The notes: generated by a model not told the origin, from the sequence alone. A stretch of DNA of 64,000 nt from Cynocephalus volans (GCF_027409185.1 NC_084462.1:42666679-42730678), one strand, 5' to 3'; shown: positions 43,901 to 55,783, numbered from the stretch's first letter. Translations and numbers: made by a program.

Positions 43901-46900
43901 AAGAGAATGTGGATACTTGCTCCAAAGGCAAAATATCAAAATAGCATGTGTTATGAGCATTCTTATCTGTGGCTGTTATTTTGCAGGGTGATCTGGACCC
44001 TTTGGCATCTCTCAAATCACTGACTTATCTAAGGTATGGCAATTATTTGTTGTGGTGACAAAAACTAATGAAGTCTTTTAAAATAACTTTTTGTTGTTGT
44101 TGTTGTTGACCAGTAAGGGGATCGCAACCCTTGGCTTGGTGTCGTTCACACCACGCTCAACCAGTGAGTGCACCGGCCATCCCTATATAGGATCCGAACC
44201 CGCGGCCTCGGCGCTAACAGCACCGCACTCACCCAAGTGAGCCATGGAGCCGGCCCTAAAGTGACATTTTTAAAGCTGCTTAGCTCACTTGGGAGAGCAT
44301 GGTGCAAATAACACCAAGGTCAAGGGGTTTGGATCCCCATACTGTCCAGCTGATGAAAAAAAAATTATCATCCTTGAACTTAAAGCAATTAGTTGGTGAA
44401 AAAGTACTTTTTAAAATAAGTATTGAAGATGTTTCCTCAATATTACTTAAATTGTTATCACACTGAAATGTGAAGAGTAGTGAACTTGCCCTTGATTTAT
44501 AGATTCATTAGATTATTCAAATGGACCTCCTGAATGCTGTACTATAAACAAGATTGGCATTGTGTTGTTCCTTTTCTTGTAGTATTCTAAGAAATCCTGT
44601 AACAAATAAGAAGCATTACAGACTGTATGTGATTTATAAAGTTCCACAAGTCAGAGTACTGGATTTCCAGAAAGTGAAACTAAAAGTAAGTATTATTCTT
44701 TGGTTGCGAGTCATTATAGAGTTGTGTGTTTTTCTTTATACTTTTAAATTGATTTTTTCAATTGCCTAATTGAGTAATTTTACCATTAGTTTGTAATAAA
44801 AATGTGGGAAAGAAAATGTCAGATTTTTATTCTCGTAGCAGAGCTTATGGTGGGACTTTGATTTAAAGCTCTTTTATGTAATGTCAGCTATTTCAAAGTT
44901 GGGAAAATGTGAGAACCACACACTCTAATGGGAGAGTGAATATTAATAAGGGATTGTCTGCTTGGATACATTCCCAAAGGGGATCTTAATATAATCCATT
45001 TTTGAGCAGCTCTGATTGTTGGAATGGTTTTTTCCCTTTATTAGGAGGTTTTGTTTTTGTTTTTGTTTTAACTTTCTCAGTTCCTTGGGAGCCCCTTTTT
45101 GAAACTGGGAGAGGGAACTTTCTTCAGGGAGCTTCACCAGAGAAAGCAAGATCATTGTGTCTCCTTTTAATTTGAAATTGGCTTTTTGGTATTTTTACCA
45201 GCTCAGAGTATTTCAGGAGAGTTCTCTTCCATGTTTTCTGAGGAATGCATCTAAATGCATGTGGTATTCCTATTTCCATTAACTCTGTGTGTGGTGTCGC
45301 TGTAGGAGCGTCAGGAAGCAGAGAAAATGTTCAAGGGCAAACGGGGTGCACAGCTTGCAAAGGATATTGCCAGGAGAAGCAAAACGTAAGATACGATATC
45401 CAATTTAACTCTACTTCACCTTCAGAAACACTATCTATCTGGCAGTTTGCCTCCTAAAAATCAAACAAAAAACTGTGACTAATATGTTACCAAATTTGAA
45501 TGCTGATAATCTCTGACTATCAGTGGTCCATACATCACATGAAATTTCAGAGCAAATATTTCAGTATTCTGTCTTAATGTGATATTATATACATCCTGTT
45601 TTCTCTATAGGAAGATGAACTGGGTGATGTTTCTGAAGGAGAGAGTTCTTGTATCAGTTTGTTAACAAAGATAAGATACTACACTGGTTGAATTACTTTC
45701 AAATCTTTTGAAAGTAAAAGAGAAGCAACTTCTTTCGGTCTGGATTTAACAATTATGTTCTTCCCCGCTCCCTAGTTTTAATCCAGGTGCTGGTTTGCCA
45801 ACTGACAAAAAGAAAGGTGGGCCATCTCCAGGAGATGTGGAAGCAATCAAGGTAATAATGTGCTAGGATTCTTGGGCTGGAGAGAGCTGAGATGGATATA
45901 GGACACAAAATTGTGTAGTAAACCGAGTTCTGGATATTGTGGATTCCGTTTTCCTACAGTTGTTAGAATCCAGCTATATTTCTGTTTAAGGAAAAATTAA
46001 AGTTATTATTTGACCAGGTTTTGATTTGATTTAATTACATAAGTCAGTCAAAGTGGAGGCAGCACTTCTTTCTCATTTTCCAGGATGTGTTCATGACTTT
46101 GAATAGTCAGTCACCTTGGTATGTTGTCTCAGTGTTTGCCTTAATTTTTACTGTCAAAGATTTTCTGTCTGACAAATCCTGTTGTATGATGGTGGGAAGT
46201 CCTAATTTTATAATATTGCCTCCTAACTTATCCAGTAACATAATTACAAATAGGTCCTTCACTTAGCTAAAATTTTAAGATATATGCAATGATTATTTGC
46301 TCTCTTTTTTAAGAGAGCCTGCAACTCTTCATCAATTTTGGAAATTTACGATTTGGTTTCTAGGTTGGTTTCAGTATGCCAATAAAATTCTTCCTGCAAC
46401 ACAACTATTTAATGTTCCAGCTCGAAAAGCTGCTGTGAATCTCCGTAGGTGTTTTCTTGGTGATTGATACTTAGTTGAAATTAATTGTCCATTTCCATTG
46501 TCCTCTGTCTTCCAGAATGCTATAGCAAATGCGTCAACTTTGGCTGAAGTGGAGAGGCTCAAGGGGTTGCTGCAGTCTGGTCAGATACCTGGCAGAGAAC
46601 GCAGATCAGGTCAGAAAATGGTGTTCTGAAAAAAAAAGAAAGAAAGAAAGAAAATGGTGTTCTGTCTTTGTGTGTCCAAGTTAATGATACACTTAAAGTG
46701 ATTACAAAACAGTTTAGATGCTATAATCCAAAAATGCCAGAATTGTGCCTCTTCAGTATTAAATCTAATGTTCAGAGAACCCCTTTTAATGCTCTTTGAA
46801 GATAAAGTATTTGATAAGGAAAAGTTAAGTCATTGGGACTGGAGGTTTTTTACATAAAAGATGAAGCAAACATTATTTCCTAGTCATGGAGTGAACTGAA

Positions 46901-49783
46901 CTCTAGAGGTAACTTTCATCCATATGTATATAACAGCTTAGTAGTTAGGATCACAGGCTCTAGAGCCAAACAGCCTGAGGCCCAAATCTTATCCTTATCT
47001 GCTCTGTCCTTGGGCAAGTTTCTTCAAGTCTGTTTTCTCATCTTTAAATTTGAGATGATAATGGTACCATCCTCAAAAGGTCTTTGGGAGGACTCAGATG
47101 TTGCACTTAGTACAGGGTCTGACATTATCAAATTTTTGATAAGTGACCATTCTAATATTTGAATGACTAGTTTGTGTCAGACAGCATGTTGGGCACTGGG
47201 GATATTAAGTAAAAAATACTCAAATAAATGCATATTACGAGTTTTGATGTGAATGTAACAGGGAACTTCAGACTGCTAGCTCAGGGAAAGTTTCCTGGAA
47301 AAGTAATGTTTGAGCTGAGAGCTAAAAATGAGTGAGACTGTATTTAAGACTAATGATTCTCACTGTGTGGTCTTTGTGCCCCTGGAGGGTCTGTAAGGTC
47401 AAGTCTTTTTCTGTAATAACGCCAAGGTGTTAGGTGCTTTGTTCATTGTATTAACATTTGCACTGATAGGGCAAGTGTAATAGTAGATTAAACTGCTGGT
47501 ACCTCAGCAAGAGTGAAGGCAGTGGCCCAAATGATACAGTTGTTATATTCTTCCCTGCTATGTACTCCTAGTAAAATATATACCAGTTTGACTTAAGAAT
47601 TTCGGGTGAAGCAATGAAAGTTATTTCATTAAATGTCACCCCTTGAGTACATATCTTTTTGATCTTCTGGGTATAACAGGACGAGAGTACGCATGAAACA
47701 CTTTGAGTTGGCTGGCTCTTTCCATGCACTGGTGGGGTTGTTTGAGTTGAACAGGTATCTTCTCAAATATGAATGAAGTGAGCCTGTCACTTCAAGGAAA
47801 ACAACTGATAGTATTTATTGCCAGTGGTAAATTCAAGATTTCAAGGAAAAATTAAAATTTGGAAAATTTGTATCCATCACCATAACCTTTACAGATTCCT
47901 AGTATTTAAAAGACTTTTCTGGGGAAGTCAGTGGTGATATTAATGAATGTGACTTTTTTTGATGACTGGCTAGTACAGAGATCCAAACCCTTAAGTCTTA
48001 GTGTTATCTATACTGTGCTCTAATCAACTGAGCTAACTGGCTAGCCCAAATGTGACTTTTTTGATACTATGTAACGAAATGGCTGAACATTTGGAAGATC
48101 TGCAAAACTCAGTGAACCACTGTTTCCTGAATGATATTACTAAATCATGCATGGGTAAAAAATCCATTCAAAATACAAGATAGACCAAGGGATTTTCAAG
48201 AGTATGAAAAGTTTATTGATAAAGTTTATTGATAACCTTTAAGAAACTTCTGCTCATCAGGTTTCATCATAGCATCTAATAAGAATATACACAATTACCT
48301 GCAAAGACTATTAAAATATTTCTCCTTTTTTAAGAACTATACGTCTTCAGACTCTTCAGTCAAAACAACTTATTGCAACAGATGGAATGCTGAAGCCAGG
48401 ACAAGAGGCCAGCTGAGTCTTAAGTCAGATGTTTGTTTTGGATTATACTGTTATTTTTATAAAAATACAAACATTAACGTGTTATGGACTTATTGTTTTA
48501 ATGGATTACTGTTTTTAGGGCTGGCTGGTTAGCTCAGTTGGTTAGAGTGTGGTGCTAATGAATTACTGTTTTTAAAAATTCTCAGTTTTAATTTCTAACA
48601 TAGTATCAGTAAATGTAATCTACATAAACAAAAGCTTTTTAGGTCCTTACACTAAAAAGTTTGAGAACTACTGAACTAGACAAAGGCAGAGAGGCATTCT
48701 AGGCAAGGGAACTGTATGGGCAAGAAACCTGCAGTGAAAAGGCACACTTGAACTGAGGGCAGCCAGTGTGAAAGAAGCTCAAGGCACAGGGTGAATGTGG
48801 CCAGATGAGACCACAGAGAGTAAGCCCATGCAGGGCATGTGGGCTGTGTGATGAATTAGGTCTTTTGTCCTGAGAACTTAGAAGTTAAAGGCTTTCAAGG
48901 CTCGGGGGTGAAAGAGGTTGGGAGGGAGCAATATCAAAACTGTTTATTGTAACTATAGTATGACAATTACTGAATGAATTTGCTTCTCCCAGAATGTTTT
49001 ATTTGGGCCATAGGGTCTCTTTGGGTTTTAAATGTAATCTGAAAGCATGTTGGGGAGAGAAAGATAGTATATTGTTCATGGTACTCCATTTGCTAGATCT
49101 CAGTGGGCCCAGGCTTCTGAGTAGCACTTCCTTGTGGCATTCTTTCTTGGTAGTTTTGTGCCTAGAAATCTGATGTTTGGATCTGACTGTAGAAACCATA
49201 GACTTAAACATGAGTAATTTCCCCCAAACAATTGACAGGGTTAACAGGATACATTGACCAAGATACCTGCCATAAATAATTAAACAAATGTTATACTTTT
49301 GGTTGTTGCCATATTTCCCAAATTTAGAGACAATAAAGTCACTGAATATTCCCAGTATGTGGCAAGTAGTAGGTGGTGCCCTCATGTTTTTTTGAATGCC
49401 TCCAGCTTCTTTGGCCATGTTAGTGGCAAGAACAAAACATGAGTATAAACTTTTTACCTACACAAAAAATGAATTATCATCTACCATGAGAGGCAACACT
49501 TTTGACTTTCCTAAAAAACCTTTGTGAAATTGGTTATCCTTTCTAATAACTGCCAAAGACAGACTGTCCCTGGAATATAAACTCCTCAGGGGCAGGGGCT
49601 GCTTTTGGTCTTTTTGTACCTAGTCCATTGCCTAGCACACAGTAGCCATAGAATGTACACTCACATACTAAGCAAACAGATTCGCTCAAATTGATATGAC
49701 TTCTGGTTTTATGGTTTTCTTCAGGGCCCACCGATGATGGTGAAGAAGAGATGGAAGAAGATACAGTCACAAATGGGTCCTGA
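37709..49783 (+). CDS. SNRPA1: SNRPA1, U2 snRNP A' (U2A') protein, complete
   Basis: U2A' is a leucine-rich-repeat protein of the U2 snRNP. With U2B'' it binds U2 snRNA stem-loop IV in the nucleus and helps branch-site recognition. Exons: 37709-37790, 39348-39495, 40154-40232, 43987-44033, 44583-44685, 45306-45385, 45776-45851, 46516-46609, 49725-49783. They sum to 768 nt, i.e. 255 aa plus TGA, the human length. The N-terminus reads [20 protein letters not shown] strands such as [20 protein letters not shown] and [14 protein letters not shown] span about residues 40-130. A basic linker ([18 protein letters not shown]) and acidic tail ([16 protein letters not shown]) follow. The start is the first ATG in the CpG island (context AGGATGG). 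Confidence 0.98.
39348..39495 (+). CDS. SNRPA1: SNRPA1 exon 2
   Basis: Encodes [18 protein letters not shown], the [14 protein letters not shown] repeat and [15 protein letters not shown]. First LRRs. Splits a Cys codon at the end. Confidence 0.97.
40154..40232 (+). CDS. SNRPA1: SNRPA1 exon 3
   Basis: Encodes [16 protein letters not shown] then [13 protein letters not shown] unit. The donor is gtaagt. Confidence 0.97.
40545..41690 (-). mobile_element. L1 fragment, reverse orientation
   Basis: Reverse-complement L1 3' end: AGTGCTGCAATAAATATGGG, GGGATTGCTGGAGCATATGG, ATTCCCACCAATAGTGTA. It lies in SNRPA1 intron 3. The AT-rich 41900-43000 looks like more reverse L1 sequence but is too diverged to bound. 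Confidence 0.78.
43987..44033 (+). CDS. SNRPA1: SNRPA1 exon 4 (47 nt)
   Basis: Very short exon encoding [15 protein letters not shown] between gcag and gtatgg. It lies 3.75 kb after exon 3, across an intron largely made of reverse L1. Confidence 0.95.
44091..44256 (-). mobile_element. dimeric tRNA-derived SINE, reverse
   Basis: (GTT)n, then GGGATCGCAACCCTTGGC, CTATATAGGATCCGAACCC and GAGCCGGCC, the reverse of the 12031 type. It lies in SNRPA1 intron 4, 60 bases after exon 4. Confidence 0.87.
44273..44365 (+). mobile_element. monomeric tRNA-derived SINE
   Basis: GCTTAGCTCACTTGGGAGAG, GGTCAAGGGGTTTGGATCCC and an A run. It stands head-to-head with the reverse SINE 17 bases upstream, making an inverted SINE pair inside a SNRPA1 intron. 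Confidence 0.82.
44583..44685 (+). CDS. SNRPA1: SNRPA1 exon 5
   Basis: Encodes [20 protein letters not shown] then [15 protein letters not shown], the LRR cap of the family. The donor is gtaagt. Confidence 0.97.
45306..45385 (+). CDS. SNRPA1: SNRPA1 exon 6
   Basis: Encodes [20 protein letters not shown] then IARRSK. Basic linker with the look of a nuclear localisation region. Confidence 0.97.
45776..45851 (+). CDS. SNRPA1: SNRPA1 exon 7
   Basis: Encodes [20 protein letters not shown] then VEAIK. Borders are cctag and gtaata. Confidence 0.97.
46516..46609 (+). CDS. SNRPA1: SNRPA1 exon 8
   Basis: Encodes [20 protein letters not shown] then [11 protein letters not shown]. The donor gtcaga is a weaker match than its neighbours and is followed at once by an A-rich insertion. 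Confidence 0.96.
46613..46664 (+). mobile_element. A-rich retroinsertion with 16-bp target duplication
   Basis: AGAAAATGGTGTTCTG occurs perfectly at 46613-46620/46621-46628 and again at 46649-46664. Between the copies are 20 bases of A and AAAG only. This looks like a LINE-mediated insertion that delivered only a tail. Confidence 0.7.
46935..47110. repeat. MIR SINE fragment
   Basis: CAGGCTCTAGAGCCAAACAG, GCTCTGTCCTTGGGCAAGTT and TCTGTTTTCTCATCTTTAAA are the MIR core and 3' phrases. Lies in SNRPA1 intron 8. Confidence 0.75.
47957..48047 (-). mobile_element. monomeric tRNA-derived SINE, reverse
   Basis: Reverse SINE with CAACTGAGCTAACTGGCTAG. AATGTGACTTTTTT flanks it at about 47946 and 48049. 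Confidence 0.82.
48518..48557 (+). mobile_element. tailless tRNA 5'-half retroinsertion
   Basis: Forty bases equal to the 5' half of the tRNA-Ile-like SINE/tRNA (GGTTAGCTCAGTTGGTTAGA), stopping in the anticodon loop. There is no 3' half and no A tail. A 17-bp duplication with one mismatch (ATGGATTACTGTTTTTA) flanks it at 48501-48517 and 48558-48574. Confidence 0.8.
49725..49783 (+). CDS. SNRPA1: SNRPA1 exon 9 with stop
   Basis: Encodes the acidic tail [18 protein letters not shown] and TGA at 49781-49783. It lies 3.1 kb after exon 8. Confidence 0.97.
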
Positions 49784-49995
49784 GTGGTGTGGTGGATGTT
49801 TAATAATAGGTCGTCTTGGGACAAGTCTTACTTTTTGAACGTGGAATGTTAGCCTTGTTTGTGTCAGCAAAATGGAATCTATCAGCATTGTCAATGCTGA
49901 AACTGCTGCTGATAATTTTGTAATATAAATTTTGAAATCTAAATGTCAATTTTCTAAGAAATTGTAAAAATAAAGGCCACTCACTGTGCTGCCAA
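49784..49995 (+). other. SNRPA1: SNRPA1 3' UTR and poly(A) signal
   Basis: Short 3' UTR with AATAAA at 49969-49974 followed by a GT-rich stretch (GTTGTGTATCATTGTGG). The end is estimated. Confidence 0.85.
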
Positions 49996-52180
49996 GTTGT
50001 GTATCATTGTGGCGCATTTGTAGTGAGGTATAAGGACATATTTAAGTTAATGTAGGAGGTCGGCATTTCCGGGCTAGTCTAGCAAAGCCACAAGAAGTGA
50101 ATGCTGGAGACTTCCTAAAGTATACTCAAAATTGACACACTGTTGTTTCTGCCCACTTACCATTAACCAAAGCAAGCCACCTGGCCAAGTACAAAGTCAA
50201 AGGATGGGGAAATATTCTCTTCCCACCTTAAGGCAATAAGTAAGGATACAGCTCTGAAGAGTGACGAATTGGGGCCAATTATTTAGTCTACCATGGTCAG
50301 TGACAGGTGGGAGTTCTGGTTATTGTCCACCTTTGTCCTATTTTTGAAAATAACGCCTGAGCAGTTATAAGGAGCAAAGTGTTTGCTGAAATAACTTAAT
50401 GGTTCTAGACAAGCTAGGTGAGGTGATACACCTGATTAAAGGGACAAAGGTAACACATAAGCCTGCCTAGGAAGAATGAGTAACTTCTACCAATGGGACC
50501 ATAAGAACAACATGCTAGGAACGGAAATGAAAGCCCATCGTCCATGCAAATAATTCAAATAATTCAAAATCTATTAGATTTTAGTTGAATATATTATTCA
50601 TCATTATACTATAGTTCATAATAGTATACAAAGGTACTTTGTATGTGTTTAAATGTGCATTATTTTCACGAGTTGGTGCTGGTTTCCATTGTATATGGCC
50701 AAGTTGTGTGAAAAGAATTATTCCCTTTTTTTCAATGATAGAAAGTAAATGTTACTATTTAGTACATTTTGATGCTTACAGATATTAGAGGGCAGGGTGG
50801 ATAAACAAGGCAAATAAAGCAAACTTTTTTACCCCCATTTAATCAGAGAAAGCATTTTGGCATTTTTATGATGTACAGGTTGACTTAATACATCGACATG
50901 GGTTGAAATCCAGCAACAGCAAATGTATGCAACTTAAGATCTTCCTCCATAGCTATTCTAAGTATCTTAATTCCTGAGCTACACTGTGAGCTCTGAAATG
51001 GTGTTCACTGCAACTTCCTTGAAGCTTTCATGTCTTAAGTCTGACACCTCTTGTTAAGGCAAGGAACTGTCTGTTAAAAGCTGTCTTCTTAGCTAACCCA
51101 GGCCACCAATCCTAACCATTAAATTATATAAAAATAAAACTGTATTCCTAAGGATTGATTGAAACTCTTGTGCTGTTATCCCTTTTCAGAGCATAAGCTT
51201 CCTGAGAGAAAAGAGAGGCCCTAACCATTTGCTTCCATTAACAATGACCTGACCCCAGAACAATTTACATAATGTTCTTTGCAGCATAACAAAAAGTCAG
51301 GCAACCCTGCTCATCCTGACTAGTATATCAATATTTACGTACAAGCTATATGTAAAGCTGATCCTGACCCAAGTATTGCAATCGTAATCCCAAGATCAGT
51401 TTTAGCACATTGAGTTCCTGCAAGATGTCAGAGCAAGTGAGAAACCTAAAGCAAAGAGTGATGATTCATCTTTTACAAGTGAGGAAAACATCAAGGAGGA
51501 AGTAAAACTCATCAATGAGCTATCTTTACAGCCTTAATTGACAACATGCAGAGTCCTCAATTTACTGATTTGAGGAGTCCTTTTTCAAAGTGGCTGTCAA
51601 GGTGAAGAGTTTTCAGGCTTTTCTTTGCGGCCTATGAACTCCAGTCCTTGAGGGGCAATATCCTCTGTTATTGCTTTCTGAATAAGGAACCATTGGGAGT
51701 GCTTGACTAGGTCAGTTTATGTCCCCCTTGAATTTCTCAGCAAATGAGCGATGGAAGCACTGGTCATATTGGTCCTTCATGTCAGTTTATGCTTTCTTCA
51801 CGCTGTTCCTAGTGATAGCATCACGGCACTCTGGTGTCACCACTATTATATTTCACTTTTGTTATATTCCTAATTTTCAGCCCTTCTTTTGGGACACAGG
51901 TAGGTACGTGCACTTAAAATGCTTATCCAAGAAAACCTCGAGGTCAAATGTCAAATAGAGTGGTTATGGTTATCACAGAAGTGGTGACATCTGTAAACCC
52001 TGAAACAGCCAATCCTTCAAGATGGATTCTGATGTGGCAAACTGGGTGTAAATTCACACAGGAGCCAAGTAGCCATTTGCTAACTAGAAGTTACACATGT
52101 ATCGTTTGGGAATTCCACAAGCTACCTGTCCTTGTTTAGTTTATTCCATTTGGAACCTGCTGCCATTTGAATTTAAGACT
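49996..52180. other. intergenic region SNRPA1-SELENOS
   Basis: No gene seen. Repeat-like AT-rich sequence without a family I can name. Confidence 0.55.
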
Positions 52181-52450
52181 AACCTGTCAAGTGTTAACTG
52201 GCCAGAACACAGCAAGCCAGAATCCCTCTTTTGCATGACAGGCCAAACCATTCAGGACTGAACAAGCTTGAATCCCTCATTTGCATAGAGGACTTGAGTG
52301 GGAACTTGGGCGGGAATTTTTACTGTATAAGACAGTCTTTCTCCTTGCTCTGGTGGGGCGCACTTTCCTTTTGTACCGAAGGGTGTGTCTCCCTGGTTTG
52401 CAAACTGTTCACCAAATAAATCTCCCTTATCTCCAACTTCTTTTAAAATT
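52180..52450 (+). repeat. probable solo LTR fragment (class I ERV-like)
   Basis: Has a TATA-like GTATAAGAC (52326-52334), a downstream CTCTGGTGGGGCGCACTTTC stretch and AATAAATCTCCCTT near the end. This is the usual R/U5 order of gamma-type LTRs. No internal retroviral sequence lies nearby. Confidence 0.5.
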
Positions 52451-52869
52451 TAACACATTCGAGTATTGTAAGGGGATGGAGAAAGACATTGCAGGTAGGG
52501 GAAACAGCCAGGGCATTATTATAAATAACCCTGTGATAATGTCCTGTGACACATAGTAGGATTCAACACATGTTGGAACCATTACTATAATTCTAGCCCA
52601 AGAGGTTTGATTTTGGAGAAAGAAGCTTGAGGATCGGTGGCAACCTTCTTGGCCTGAAAGGTAGCAGGGGGAGGAGGCTGGCCTTTGTTGGGAAGGGCCT
52701 TGGCTGCACCCAGCAATGGCTGAGAGTCGCCAACCAGCTGAGTCCTGTTGCCCTCTAGCCGGGGCAAAGATGTGGGAGCAAATCCTTTCTCCCAGCTGCC
52801 CCTAACTTCCTTGGCCTCAGTGCCCAACCAGTAAAAGAGTAAAAAGTCCATGAGAAATCAGAGAAAGAG

Positions 52870-53370
52870 GTCAGTCAGCCCACACAGGACAGCAGTGGGC
52901 GTGAACCGGCGCTCCCGCCCCGGCCCCAGCCAATGCAGGGCGGATTTCCGCCCGTTGTTCTCGCCCCGCCCCCGGCCCCACCCCCTCTGCGATGGATCGA
53001 GCCGCGATTGGCTGGACTCCGACCGCGTCCGGGCGCGCCACGTGTACGTAGCTGCCAACCGGAAGGGCCCGGCGGCTGCGACGGTGGCGGCCATGGAGCG
53101 GGACGGGGAGCATCTGTTCACGCGGCCAGCTCTGGAGACCGAGGGGCTGCGCTTTCTGCACGTCACGGGTGAGTCGCCGTGGCGCAGCGGGGCGCGCGCC
53201 GCCATGTCCGGTGGGTCTTCCGCTGCGCGCCGGGCCGGGGCCGGGGAGGCCTGGCTGGCCGCCGGGCGTTAGCCCTGCCCGCAGGCTGGGCGGCGGGCCC
53301 GGACCTCGCGCGGAGGCCCCCGCATCCCCCGGAGCCGCGCTTCCCTGGGCGGCGCCGGCGGGTCCTGTGC
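52870..53370 (+). promoter_or_regulatory. SELENOS CpG-island promoter
   Basis: High G+C and CpG around exon 1. It contains CCAAT (52930), an inverted CCAAT (GATTGG near 53006), GC boxes (CCCCGCCCCC) and an E-box CCACGTG at about 53039. No TATA box. Human SELENOS is induced by ER stress, but an exact CCAAT-N9-CCACG element was not found here. Confidence 0.78.
53093..53168 (+). CDS. SELENOS: SELENOS exon 1
   Basis: Start codon in context GCCATGG (near-ideal Kozak). Encodes [18 protein letters not shown] then LRFLHVT. The donor is gtgagt. Confidence 0.96.
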
Positions 53371-55738
53371 TTTGTGCGCAGCAATCCCTTCTGGTTGCAG
53401 TTACTGGGGTCGCTCGCCTCTGGCGTTTGCCTCTAGGCCCCTCCCTCACACACACTCCTCACACCCCGCTCTGTCACCCCTGTGTATGTGGCTCCTTAGG
53501 GTGAAAGGCCTTTGCCTTCGTGAATCGGTTAAGCTCCTCTTCGTCTTTCAAAAACCCAGCTGTCGTGCCTTCCATCTCCCACCCCGGCTACTCCCCAGAC
53601 GGTTGAGAAGTGTCACTTCCCTGTGATCCATGAACTGTTGCACTTCTCGCTCGTATTTTAACTGTTTACTTAGGGGGCCACTTCCTCAGTAGATCGTGAA
53701 GGTTTTGAGGGCAGGAGCTACGCTTATTTTTTGGTTTTTTTGAATTTTATGGAAAAGTCAACTAGTAATGTCATTTAGTTTCTTGAATACCGTTTTCTTC
53801 CTTTCAGTGGGCTCCTTGTTGGCCACCTATGGCTGGTACATCGTCTTCAGCTGCATCCTTCTCTACGTGCTCTTTCAGAAGCTTTCCACCCGGCTGAGGG
53901 CCTTGAGGCAGAGGCAGCTGGACCGAGCTGGGGCTGCTGTGGGTTAGTGCCTGATAACATAAATGACCTGCACCTTGTTTTAATATTGAAAAGTTAGTCT
54001 GCTATTAAGAGTAAGAAGTACCTGATTCTCATTTGTTGGGGGTGTATTAGTTCGTTTCTGTTGCTTATAACAAAATACTCAGAATTGGGTGATTTATAAG
54101 AGAACAAATTTATTGCTTACAGTTTTCAGAGGCTAGGAAGTTCAAGGTCCAGGGAACAAACACATCGTGAAGGCTTTCTTTGGTGATGACTTCTGTGATG
54201 GCAGGGTATCACATTGGGAAATGGCAGAACAGATAGAGACTTGCCTCTTCATTCACTCTTCTTTTAAAGCCCTCCAAATCAAGCCCCTGACTACCATTAC
54301 TAATCCATTCACTAGGGCATGGTCTTACAATCTAATCACCTCTTCAAGGCCCCACTTTTCAATTACCATAATAGGATTTTCCACCCTCAACAGATGTGGT
54401 GGGGATTAAGCTTTTAGTATATGGACTTTGTGGGACACAATTCAATAAACCCACAGCAGGGGGGAAAAACCATTTTATGCTTCTGAGGTTGATTTTGGTG
54501 CATGTGTAATATTTTTTATTTCAGAAATTTGAATGAGATGGAAAATCTGCTTTATGGTGTGTAGAGTACTCAATGCCTATCTTGGTCTTTTTTTTTTTTC
54601 CCAATTGCATATCTTGTTGAACGGTTTTTCAATTATAGGGTCGATTAAAATGAAAATTTTACAGTTTCTCTGTACTTGTGTGTCTGCCTGCTAGCTCTGA
54701 GTTATCTCTAGAACCATTGTGAGTGACAAGAAACTTAGCCTTAGTGCTTCATGTCTACCTCTTTGATTTACTCATCAGACCTGATTTTCAATTACATTTG
54801 GCTGTTTCAAAAACTCATTCCGAGAGGGTAGCCTTTCTTTTCACTAGTTAGAAGCTACAGTTCCCGTGGATATGTTCAAAAGAAATATTAAACTTTTTGA
54901 GAGTAGCAGCATACTTAAATATAAATCGTCATTCATCACTGTGGTACTGAGGTTGGGATGGAAAGCTTTGTTTTACAAACCAGGTAAAAACAGGTTAAGC
55001 TGGGGTGTTTGTTCCTGTTCTTAATGCTAATTAGAAGGATTTTTCTTTCTTTTCTGTAGAAACAAAGATAAAATGCCTGAGAATCTGTACCTCTTTCTGA
55101 TAAAAGTCTGGGCTAATTAAATGATGGGTAATGGTTCAGAAAACTTTATCTTCCCTTGATTGTCCTTTGGAATTCCGGTTTACCTAGAGACTGTGGGTGT
55201 TAGTGAGGTATGCAAGTTGTGTAATGGAATCTCAGAATGGCCATCAGACCACTTTTATTTCAGTTGTGGGGCCACTCTTCCAGACTTTCTGAGTTGGAAT
55301 TGCTGGGGGGAGTCCAGAAATCTGCATTTGTAACAGGTCTCTGGTGATGTGGATATTTAGGGCTAAGTATATGACTAAGGGACAGTCCCTTATCCCCTTT
55401 AGCAGTAAAATATATGCAGAGGTAAGATTATTCATGTTAAAACGTGTTTTTTAATTGTTTGACATCTGTACTTCTTTATACTTCTAATAATGTGGACACT
55501 CAAGAGTTTCTATTTTATGTTATACAATATGCTTTATCTCAGTTTTTTTTCTGGCATTTTAGAACCTGATGTTGTTGTTAAACGACAAGAGGCTTTAGCA
55601 GCTGCTCGCTTGAAAATGCAAGAAGAACTAAATGCACAAGTTGAAAAGCATAAGGAAAAACTAAGACAAGTATGAACTGGTTTCAGTTTGAATATGTAGT
55701 CTTAAGAAATTGAGGTTTACTGGGTAACTGTGCGTGCA

Positions 55739-55783
<45 letters not shown>

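Noticed and set aside
52585-52851. 88-codon minus-strand frame just upstream of the SELENOS CpG island
   Set aside because: Position suggests a divergent transcript, but the product matches nothing I know and shows no domain. Too weak to call a gene.
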